DNA of 64,000 nt, taken from positions 51,264,617 to 51,328,616 of the forward strand of contig CM035173.1 of the NCBI GenBank assembly GCA_020205615.1. Reading direction: 5' to 3'. Positions 12,001 through 22,100 of the stretch are shown here, in pieces. Both the position numbers and the translations under genes were made by a program. The DNA is from Panax quinquefolius. Taxonomy: Eukaryota; Streptophyta; Magnoliopsida; Apiales; Araliaceae. The notes under the pieces were generated by a model, which did no database searches, was not told the DNA's origin, and saw only the letters and a list, made by a program, of their open reading frames with translations. The number at the start of each line of letters is the position of its first letter. Position 1 is the first letter of the stretch.

Positions 12001-15000
12001 CCTTTGTGTAGACATTTCCTTTTCTCTTGTTCGGTAAAGCTTTTATTGAATCTCTTTAAATCTACGACTTGTACTTGATTGTTGAAGAGATTACTTGATA
12101 GCCTTTAATACATGAGAGTTGGCCATGCTAAGAAGATTGTGTTGTAGTCTTTCCATGGGCACTCTACTGAAGATCTTGTGTTTCAGCGAGCCGTATCCTG
12201 CTTATGCTTGCAAGACGTTGTCTCAAAGATGATTGAGGGACTCATACCTACATGTAATTGGACGGGACTTTATTCTCGGTCGTGTCGCAGCGTCCTTTGT
12301 AGAATCTTGGAGTACGTGTGGAGCTGCTTTTCACCGGTGACATCGAGCCTTCATTTGGTGCCATTTGCAGCCAAATTCTTTATTTTTATTAGTACCCTTA
12401 GGGACCCAATCATTTGATCTTGGGTCTCCATGCATGAAATTATAATAACTGCGACCTACTCATTACTGTGTGTGTGAGAGAATAAATCCTCTATCTCTCT
12501 TTTGTACACCTTCCAGTTGGTTCGTAGAGTTGGTTTTATTGACTTCTACTACACGATCCTTAGAGGTGGTGAGTAGAGAATGTGTTACTCTTCTCTTTTA
12601 CGAAACCCAGGGCCCGGCGTGAGATCTTTACTCTTTTGGTATGGATGGAAACAATAGAAACGAGGTTGAGGTGGTTAACCACTTACGTTTTCACAAATGT
12701 GATACTCTGCTCATTCTCTGGTTCCTTTATCTTTCCTGTGGCTCAGGGTGGATTCCCCAAGCTAGCACAATTACATCGAATGCACTTCTTTGCTCTCTCT
12801 CTCTCTCTTTTTCACTCGCTCACATTTAATACTCATTAGGTTTTAATTAGAAATGTTTATGAATCTTTACTTAGCAAAAAAGGAAACAAAATCTTTATAT
12901 AGATGATTTCAGTATATTTTATATAGATTTTGATTGCTAAGACATATTAACTGCATGCTTTCATCATCCTTTCATGTGTTTCCAGATAGTATATACAAAA
13001 TACGCGGTGCTTTAAGTTAATGCTCATTAATCAAGGTGCTAAATATGACTTGAACTTGATATCGTATACCCTAGTTATGTGGTTATTTCTTAGTACACCT
13101 CTTTATGATACGTCCTGAACCCTAATATATTAGGTTCATCCTGACTACAATTATTGTCAGAAACTTTCTATAGGTCAAAATATATTTGATTTTAGTAGAT
13201 GGTGTTAACAAATTAGTTCAAAATAATAATCATGTCACTGCTATTAGGTATCCTATTTATGTTTAGTTTTTATTCTTTTTTAATAGGTAATTTTATTTTA
13301 TTTACCTGCTTTTGAGCTAAAATAAATTAAATGAAATTTGTTATTTGGGAAATACCTAAAAAGGGGAAATAATTATGCAGATTTTGCACTTCGTTGGGAC
13401 ATATTTAAGGCCTTTCAAGTGGCCATTTGAATCATATATACGATTCAGTCTATATTTTTTTGTGTTGATTGTGTAGATGCATCTTCATTTATTATTTTCT
13501 AAATGGTATTCTGACACATGCAATTATTTGTTTGTGCTAGCATCTTTTTGTTCTTTGTTCAGGGCCTCGATTATAATCTATTGAACATTCTGCTTAATGC
13601 TTTCTGCATCTCTATTTTGGTAATATGGTGAAAGGATTCTCCTATAATTGCATCCTTGCAATTTGTGTGATTCTTTATATATGCGTCTTTGTTTATTATT
13701 TCTAGATAATACTGTCATATTATATCATATATGAGATAAAATGATTATAATATTGTCGAGTTGAATGACTGCATCTCTACTTTGGAATTGCGGAGTCCTG
13801 TTACGAGCATTAATGTTGCCGAAGAACCTTTTACATGTGTTTTGTATGAAGATGGTGCTATGGCTATAAATTTCCACCTGCATGTTGTGTTGGGTCCTTA
13901 TTAAAAATAATGCTTGAATAGTTACGTATGCCAGACAATGTATGAATGAGATGTTCATGATCAGGAATCCTTCATCCTTATTTGACTGCTTATGGACAAA
14001 AGCTAAACTATTAATATGTTAGAGATAATAAATTTGGTGTAGGTATGTATGATTATAAGTTCATATATGTGCATACATGACATGACTAAAGAACTTCATG
14101 GCTCAAATGCTGAGCATAATATATGCTCTAGCTTAGTTCCTTTTATGCTTTCAGTTCTCTGGCATTACTTACAGAAGTATACATTGTTCATGTCATATTC
14201 CTTTGGTTGACAGCTTCAATCCAGTTGATTCATACATATGGTTTGAGTTATTTGGATCACCAACCGATCGGGATGTGGACCTTATTGGAAGTGTATGTAC
14301 ATCTTTTTGCATTTCTAAAACTTCTTGTTCTCATTTCTTCTTTATTTACCCGGTATTTCAATTTTTTACATCAGAAACTTTTGACTTGGTGTTAGTCTAA
14401 CGACATCAGCGTAATTCTAGTAAATTATGTGACAGGTTGTTCAGTCATGGTATGTCATGGGCCGCTTGGGTGCGTTTAACTCATCTAATCTGCAGGTACA
14501 ATCATTCGGCTTTCTGTTTTCATCTTTCTTTCACCGTACTGTATATATTAATATATCTCGCAGTAATTTAATTTTTCTTGACAGTTATTTGGTGAAGAAA
14601 TCTATTATTTCTAATATCTAACGAGTTAAAGAAAATCTTGTTTTGATTTAAAACAAGTGTTTATGGTTGGTTCACCCCTGGATTCATAAATTTGGGTCTT
14701 ATAGTCATTTCCTTCTGCTGGTTTATTATTGGTATTTTGGTAATTGACAAAAGAAAAAGTTGGAAAGTATAAAGAAAGTATAAAGAAATCTATTATTTTC
14801 AAAGGCTTCATTAGGCATCTGAGTAGAAGAAACACACTTCATGTTAAGGGAAATAAAGCTGTTAGCAATTGTACAACCATTTGAGAATGTTCCATGTCAA
14901 AAAGACTTGAATTTATCTACATTCATGAATTAGTTATCTATTTATGGACAAAACATACCTTAGCTATATTTCTGATTTTTTGCTATAGAATATAAACATA

Positions 15001-16845
15001 GGGAATGTCTACTCAAGTTCCATAACATATACTTCATCAAAAGGGAATTGATGATTCTTATTTTGTTATACAAAAAAAACTACTTGTTGATCACCATGCT
15101 AGTTCGGTAATATATAAGTTGAGTTGCTGAAGGTGGAGGATTTTTCCTTCTGTTGAATGCTTACGACTCTAAAGAATGAGTTAACATTGTAACTGAGAAA
15201 CATCAAGTTTTAACAAGCTGCCCTCCCTTATTTCCAGATGCTTAGTTTTGTTGTAGATAAAGAGGGAATGTGTAACTGTAGAAATCCTAGTTCTCTTTTC
15301 TTTTCCTCATCTTTTCCATATCAAATGTACCTGTATGATATATATTAGATTATTTACCCTACTATATAATGATTTTTTTACACCCCCAGAAAGAAGTATA
15401 ATAAATTGAACATATCAAGTGCCATGCGATACTTTATTGTGAATTTCAACCAAAATTGCTTCATAATGATGGATACGTCTGGACATACATATAATGGGCA
15501 TCTTACTTTCTTCTTACTAATGAGATCTGGAAAACATGAATGAGTCTCTGTGCAGATCTCTCTCACCCCCCCCCCCCTTTCCCCATGTATAAACAGAAAA
15601 GGAAAGGAAAGTAAGGACATGTTGTAGGTTGACGATGTGAACTTTGTGTCGAAACTAGGTCTGTTTGTGAGGCAATTTTCACATTTTCTAGCTCTTTTGT
15701 TTCTAGATTTCTTCTCTGAAGTCCTTAAATATTTAGTAAATTAAACTTTTACACTTATTTGAATTTTTTTCCCCGGTTGTCTTGGTCATAATTAATATCC
15801 ATGTCAGTGCTGGAAGTTTGACAAAATAATAGATTCAAATGGAGTTTATTGTAGTTACTGTTGTTTTTGTCACACGTAAGGTTGATTGCTCTATGTGGTA
15901 CATTTTTAATTAATGATCTACATGGCGTTGTTCTATCCGAATGATAATGAGAAATGCTGAAAAGGGGGCTCAATTCTTGCAGTTGGCGAATTCATCACTG
16001 GAGTACAACCCTCTCTATGATGCAGATAAGGGTTTTAACGTGATGCCGTCCTCATTCCATGATATTAGTAACGTTGAGTTTCAGGACAACTGGGGCCGAG
16101 TTTGGTATGATCTTTTGAATTGATCCGAGGATAAATGTCATTTGACATTAGTTGTAAATAAGTATATCTTTTAGATTGACTCACCATTACGGATTAATGC
16201 AACAGGGTTGACCTCGGTACATCTGATTTCTTTGCCATCGATATACTCCTCAACTGCCTTACTGTATTGAGCACAGAGTAAGTTTCTATCCAGGCTTATA
16301 TTTATTATGTTCATGAATTTTGGAGTACTGTGCTAAACTTCTTAATTTTTGTTTGTATTTCTTACTATATTAAGAAATCTTCTTTTATACATGAAACGAT
16401 AAAATTAGCAAAGATAACCTACTTGCATGTTTGGTTAGAGCTTTTGGAGCTTTTAAAATCCCAAAGCACTTGAAATTCTAATTTATCTAAGATGCAGCTT
16501 AATTCCAATCGCAGTTTTTGGTGCTGTGCATTTGGGGCTTAAAAGCCGTCCAAAACGCACTTTTCAAATGCGTCAAGCCCCTAAAATTGCAGTAAAAAAT
16601 GCAGGCTGTAGGACCGATGGCTCTTCAGACTTTGATAAATGATAAAGAGCTTTACCATCAGAAGAAAGTCGTTGTCTCCTTATTACCCATGTCTAGAAGC
16701 ATAGTTTTGACATTAAAATCCGCCTTTTCTTTCTTTTGGCAGATATTTGGGCATTCAACAGGTAGTTTTTGGTGGTCGCAGCATGGGTGACTGGGAAGAG
16801 GGGATGACAAGCCCAGAATATGGATACAAATATTTCGACATCTGA
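6005..16845 (+). CDS. DUF3531 family protein, probably plastid-targeted (8 exons)
   Basis: Exons: 6005-6405, 6528-6615, 8012-8097, 14214-14292, 14436-14495, 15983-16104, 16206-16277, 16743-16845. All junctions are GT-AG, phases agree, and the total is 1,011 nt (336 residues). The start is at 6005 because an in-frame TAA (5996-5998) lies just upstream; a second ATG follows at once. Residues 1-60 are rich in Ser, Ala, Thr and basic residues, like a transit peptide, followed by a Ser/Asp-rich low-complexity stretch. The conserved body spans about residues 164-336: KGRDFQKSKTGSVLAFKVSF, DFNPVDSYIWFELFGSPTDR, VVQSWYVMGRLGAFNSSNL, DNWGRVWVDLGTSDFFAID, DWEEGMTSPEYGYKYFDI. This matches DUF3531, a family of plants and cyanobacteria whose biochemical role I cannot name. 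Plastid location is inferred. Intron 3 (8098-14213) is swollen by a decayed retrotransposon, but both splice sites are good. Confidence 0.9.
7558..7613. repeat. GA-rich microsatellite in intron 2
   Basis: A run of (GA)n with interruptions (GAGAGAGAGAGAGAAGGAGA and onward) lies within intron 2 (6616-8011) of the DUF3531 gene. Nothing else is recognisable in this intron. Confidence 0.8.
8107..9047 (-). mobile_element. 3' LTR of the intronic Sirevirus-like element
   Basis: On the minus strand the LTR begins TGTAGAGAGCATATTTTGAT directly after a GGGGGGAGATT polypurine tract. It holds several TCGTAGAG-type motifs (near 8548, 8640, 8672, 8733 and 8790 on the plus strand as CTCTACGATC and variants), a feature shared with the LTR at 37230-38550. 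The distal end is not defined: a CT-rich tract occupies 8141-8176. A 115-codon minus-strand frame (8127-8474) overlaps this end and has no recognisable family. Confidence 0.6.
9064..11530 (-). pseudogene. Decayed extra (env-like) region of the intronic Sirevirus-like element
   Basis: Between the RNase H remnant and the polypurine tract lie several short, Lys/Arg/Ser-rich minus-strand frames (for example 11088-10660, 10188-9907 and 9573-9367), broken by stops and frameshifts. Position and composition fit the additional ORF that Sirevirus-like elements carry after pol. Sequence similarity to the env-like ORF at 38861-41916 is not evident by eye. The identity is inferred from position. Confidence 0.4.
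11540..12010 (-). pseudogene. Copia RNase H remnant
   Basis: On the minus strand, FIDNTSIRITHNHA, TKYIEIRYHFIVDH and ISLQYILIKNQLVDVS can be read with one stop between. These match the RNase H tail of copia elements (the ..N.SAI.L..NP...RTKHIDIRYHFIRD.. and QLADIFTK region). Upstream (about 12000-11750) a DVDFCSRKMIEKST-like stretch corresponds to the YSDADFAG..IDRKST motif. Frameshifts and stops show it is dead. Confidence 0.75.
12836..14213. other. Remainder of intron 3 of the DUF3531 gene
   Basis: AT-rich intronic sequence without recognisable coding or repeat content. It ends in the acceptor TTGACAG at 14213. Confidence 0.6.
14496..15982. other. Intron 5 of the DUF3531 gene
   Basis: A 1.49-kb intron with donor GTACAATC and acceptor TTCTTGCAG. 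It contains a C12 run (15566-15577) and no gene-like frame. Nothing else was recognised. Confidence 0.7.
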
Positions 16846-18710
16846 AATAATCGAGTAACAAGTGTATTTTTAGTTTAATTTTCATTTTCTTTTTCAAAGT
16901 TGATATACATAGTTGATGATATTAATATCAATCTCACAAATTAAAATTATTAAAAATATTTTTATCGTTCAAAATTTAAAATAATTTTCGAGACTGAAAT
17001 TTTGATAAATATTTTTTTTTACATATTCATCAAATGGTAAAAAAAAATAATTGGATTACTTTCATTTTTGAGACAATTATACTAAATATTATAAATTAAT
17101 TGACCAGTGTTGATTTTAGTTATATTATCCAAAATTATAAAAATATGATGTATTAGATGGAACAAGCTCACTAACCCAAAAGAAGCACGAGTGGCATAAA
17201 TAATAATTTATTATATTAATAATTAAAAAAATAGTAAGTGTGCTTTCGAAGACATAGTTGTAGTTATTAAATAGTTAAATATTTATTTAAATAATTAATT
17301 ATTAAATTATATATTGTATGTCCTTTCAATCAATTTTAAGCTCAATATTTGAATGGATTATTGTAGAATTATTTAGTTATAATTATGAGAAAATAATTAT
17401 TTTAATTTTATTTAAGTATGTAATGAAATTTTATATTATTGTTTATATTGACAAAATTTGTTTGAAATTCTAACTGAATAGAATTATAAAACTCAAGTTT
17501 TAATTTAATTATGATAATTAGTTAGAAATGAATCCAGTATAATTTTTCAACTAATGTTACTGTTTCAAATTCACATATATTATTTAAAATAATTCATCAT
17601 GTAATTTGATAAAATTTAAGTTTTAATGAATTAAATTAGTTAGGATATTAATTTATTAATAAAGTTCACGACTAATGTTAATATAATTAAATCACGTGAT
17701 ATGTTAAAGAGGTTTTTTCGATATCTTAATATTTTAATAAAATTGTAGCAATAAAATTATCCAATTTATATAAATTAAATAAAACTATTAAAAAGAAGAC
17801 ACTACTAGTTATTGATAGATAACATGTAGTAATTATTTAAATTTGTAAAATATTTATATTAATTTGAATAGGAAAAAAAATCTTCTTTTTTTCTATTTAT
17901 TTTAAATTTAGATAATATTTAATCGATACAAATTTAGATACTACTTATTCTAATATGAATGAATTAAAAAGCTTAACCAAAAATTGGTGAAATCAAACCA
18001 AACTAAAGTTGTACTTTTAATTATATAATTGATTGAAGAGAATTATATTTAAATAATTGTTATATTAAATTTGTTGTGTTAAGTAAGTCTGTTTGAAACC
18101 TTTTGGTAATAAAAGTGTACTTTTTTGTTCAGTAAAAAACTTTTCTTTTCATTTTTTTTGAAAGCCCCATAGCATGGGCATGGAGGGAAGTGAGTACAAA
18201 TATTAATTAACTCAACAATCTACAAAGGGAAAAATAAGTTCCACAACAAAAGAAAAATAACAAGAATCAAACCTGACTGAAACCTAGTGATTTAAAGGTC
18301 TCAATCTTCAACTTAAATGTAGGAGAATTCAACAAAAAAATATTTTCATTTCTATTTTGTTGCTTTGACTCTTAGCAGGATCATAATGTTAAAATTATAT
18401 TATTATATTATCTTTCTATTAAAATTTGGTGTGTTTGGAATAGAAAATGTTTTCAGAACTTAAGAACTAATAAAGAAGTTGAATATTTAAATGAGATCTT
18501 AACTTGAGTCTTGATGGATGAGACCAAGACCTTGGGACCTTTAGAGGTCTCAGCTTCAAATGCTACCCATGGTGTGTAAACTTGTTTAATGTAATTCATC
18601 AGGATGAGAGTTTTTGAATATAAAAATTTCATGTATTTGGTAATTTTTCACCATAATATGTTTCAAAAAAAAAAAAAGAGAGGAGGAAGTTGTACCAACA
18701 AGAACTAATG
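16846..18710. other. Spacer between convergent genes
   Basis: The two host genes point at each other across 2.3 kb of AT-rich sequence. No coding frame, RNA gene or transposon was recognised between 16846 and 18710. It should hold both 3' UTRs. Confidence 0.6.
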
Positions 18711-18857
18711 CAAAAGACGATTACAAAAAACTAGATACAAAATGATGTGTTAGATTATAATTAGTGAATGTTCCACCGTATATGAGTGGTCCAATGATTA
18801 TAATCAATAATTATCATCCACGTCATTTTGTATCCTCTTTTCGTATCCAATCTTTTG
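18711..18857. mobile_element. MITE-like fold-back element
   Basis: The left arm CAAAAGACGATTACAAAAAA continues with GATACAAAATGATGTG. The right arm, reverse complemented, reads CAAAAGATTGGATACGAAAA then GATACAAAATGACGTG. The arms are about 38 nt and imperfect, with a second complementary stretch (GATTATAAT) inside. About 147 bp, no coding capacity. A clear target duplication was not found, so the superfamily is open. Confidence 0.5.
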
Positions 18858-19177
18858 TCTTGTCAATAGATTAAGATGTGCAGAAATATATTCAAACAGT
18901 TCACACTTTCTGTACAAAACTTCATGTACCCAGTGTGGTAGTCCCTCCATCTTTTGGCATGTACAGTTAAAATGAATGAGGTTTAGGAAATCTTCTCATT
19001 GCATCTTTTATCTCTTCTCTCAATGCTAAAGATCCTAAACTTTCTCAGATCAGGCTTGTATATATCTACACATTCATCAGCTTGCTGTAGATACTATAAA
19101 TCGGATCTCGTTTATATATGTATATTTACCAAAAGAACATATACCGGTGTGTATCAGACCATCTGCGAGAAGAAAGA

Positions 19178-22100
19178 TCAAGTGTTCTTCTCCAAAACTG
19201 AGAGTGCTGGTGTTAAATAGTTATTTGCTTTGTCAGGTAAATGTGCTACCTGCACATAGAAGATAAGAGATGGTCATGCAGTCAAATTGTTGGCTAACAA
19301 AACACACAAGAAAAATATATATAGCCTATTCTTATTGTCTAAAGTAGTATTGCCTTTTGCCCAGTGTTACCTGAAATGCGGTTGAAACTGATATGGGTAC
19401 ACGATGTGCTTACATAGTCTAGAACACGGTACACTAGTGTAACTTTATACGAGTGCTTATAGTTAGGAATTCCCTTAGAATCTAGATTTAATATAACTAA
19501 GTTTGGTAGCAGATTTTTCATTGAATGTACACGTTGATTGTTTTATAAATAATTTAGTACAAATGTGATGTTTTGAACATCCAAAACTAAGTTAAAATAT
19601 TGATAATTGTGAAAATATAGATAAAACAACAAAAAAATATTTTGATACGCTAAATTTAGAGTACTAGTAGGTAAAAGTACCGTAATTGGTACACAGTACC
19701 AATATGTGGTTCACTAGCTCAATAAAAGTATCTGGTTACTCTGAGTTTTGCCTAATAAATTGTGTTATTTGTTTATAGCAACTTTCATGAGCATGGATAT
19801 TATATTTTGTAGAAGCCCAAACTTTTTTTTTGCATTACGAGTAGCCTATGAATACTACAGAAAGCCAAAGAAAAAGAGACATAACAGAGAAAATGGCAAG
19901 TTACAAGCACCATCTGATCTGATACAAAACATTCAAATTCTATTAACGAATGCTCCTTACCAGCTCATACAGCTCCTTCCCTTGCTCAGCCACATATTCA
20001 TAGCACACCTGCATAGAAACATATATAACTTAATGCCATGAAGTTGGTTTTGGCCTTAAAAGAAAATGGAATGTTACCCACATCAAAGCTTTTGTTCCTA
20101 GCAGTTGAATCATGCAATGCCTTCACACAGATATCCGCCACATCGGCACAGCTGATCCCCTACAATTGTCAATGGATAGTGAATTGAGTGGCGACGGCTT
20201 TAATGCCCTATTTACAATTAGGAAGATTGAATAACTCTAACCTGAGATATTCTGTTTCCTTGGTCAAATATGAGAGCACGTTGTCCCCCAGGTTCTTCCT
20301 GAAAATAATAATAATAATTAAATAAAAAATATAGTTATGAATTTGTAGCTTCAGTTGAAACATTTATGCTTCAGCCTCTTTATAACCACCAGATATTGTT
20401 ACGACCCTTCAGTACATCTTTCATACACTCAATACGTCGAACAAGTGAAAGTATTCCCAACTGCAATTAAGTAGAGCAGCAGTAGACTAATTTCTCGGAC
20501 AGTGAGAAATATGGCCAGACGGGTATAAAGATTAAAGCTGGATGCCCCTTCCCTAAAATACAATTGGTGGAATATCCTCAACCTTGCAAGAAGAATACTT
20601 GCTAGCATAAGGTCCTTGCTGCAACAGAGATGTCGTTGAGCAATTTTTTATTATCTTTGCTCTTACGATTCGATGTGGAGTAAGAAATAACGAGAAAAGC
20701 ATTAAAAAAGGGATAGCAGATCCTCTGTCCCTAAATTTCCCCCCACTTAAATTTTGACACATGTCCTTTTATTTAATTTTAAAATTAATTAGTATTAAGT
20801 AAGAGGAACACAAGGGGACAGGAAAATTAGGGACAGAGGATCTGCTCTCAGTTGGCTTAGGTAGCACCTGATCTTTTGTTGAATTTATGAATTTTAACAC
20901 AAAATTTATAATCTAGTCACTTAATTTGGACGAGTATGAATATAAACCCACAGATGCAACTGGTTGTATAATAGATTTACCATTAAAGGACCGGGGCGAA
21001 TAATTGTGTATCCGAGGCCTGATCTTCTCAATGAATCTTCCCCAGCCTTCATAAATTTGAATGTATTATTAGTTATAATGCAAACATACTTAAAGGCCTA
21101 GAAGAGAAAAAAATTAAGTGAAGAAAGACTAACCTTCTTGGCTTTTAAAACCTGCTCCCTTCTGGTAGGTTCTATCCCTGATCCTGTACACGAGACTAAG
21201 ATAAAGTCTGTTTCTTGACCAGTCTGCAAAAATTTGATTAACAAAATCGTATTATGGAAACAGAAAGGTTGCATATTACAGGCAGAAACCAAGTATGAAA
21301 ACAACACCGAATGATTATAATTTCTACTATCCTACCAGTGAAACATTAAGAAGCCACTTACTGGCAATGCTTTTATATATTCCAATATTAGTTGAAAGCT
21401 TCTCAAATCCTGATTCGCTGCGGTGGTTCCATCAGCAACTCTCTGTGGCAAAAATATAATAACACAGAATTATCAGAACTCAAGGCATGAAGTTTATTTC
21501 TTACTTCAAATTCCAAGAAACAGCTGTTTTACTTTAGATTGTCATTTTCTCAACAAATCTCAAAACATTTAGTGTGCATGCATGCTTGGGCTGATGGGAA
21601 TATATAAACATTGAAAGAGAATAATATAACAAAAACAAAGGGAGCAAAGGAGGACAATAACAGAACTAGTTTTATTTTAGTTTATTTTTAGATAAGGACA
21701 TAGTTGTTCTTCATACTACTCCTCGAAACACAAAAAAATCATATCTTAAATTAGGAATAGGGATTAAAGAAAAAAAGTAAGATGTGAAGAAATAGATTGA
21801 TGGCAAGAACATAGAAATATCATCAATGAAGGATGAGAGAAGATTTGATAACATGAATAAAGATGTTTGAAACTTAAAATTATATGCGGAAAAGGTACCT
21901 GTCTTCTAGGTTCAAAGCGAATTGTAAAGGTATGTACAAGGAATGGATCCAAAGGTGGATCATCTGGTTTCACTGGTCGAAAGGCTGAAAATGGTACTCT
22001 CACCTGCAAAATAATAGGAGAAATAGAGGATGAAAGTTTTCCACATGTCAAATGCAAATAACTGAAAATTATACTGGTTCTGCATTATTTATTACGATTC

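Larger units (their letters stand above)
8107..12835 (-). mobile_element. Decayed Sirevirus-like Ty1/copia element in intron 3 of the DUF3531 gene
   Basis: Reading on the minus strand from right to left: pol remnants (about 12400-11540, with an RNase H region), then a long decayed region rich in short basic open frames (11500-9060), then a polypurine tract at 9048-9063 (the plus strand reads CTCCCCCCAT), then an LTR from 9047 down. The order pol - extra region - PPT - LTR and the flanks TTTGATG resemble the Sirevirus-like LTR at 37230-38550. No 5' LTR and no target duplication could be found, so both outer limits are approximate. The local base composition is visibly less AT-rich than the host intron. 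It is antisense to the host gene. Confidence 0.72.

Noticed and set aside
19943..19960. Reading exon 12 of HCF173 through to a TAA stop at 19943-19945
   Set aside because: GTAAGG at 19960 downward is a good donor, and a downstream exon (19178-19249) gives the expected family C-terminus ending VLEKNT in the right phase.
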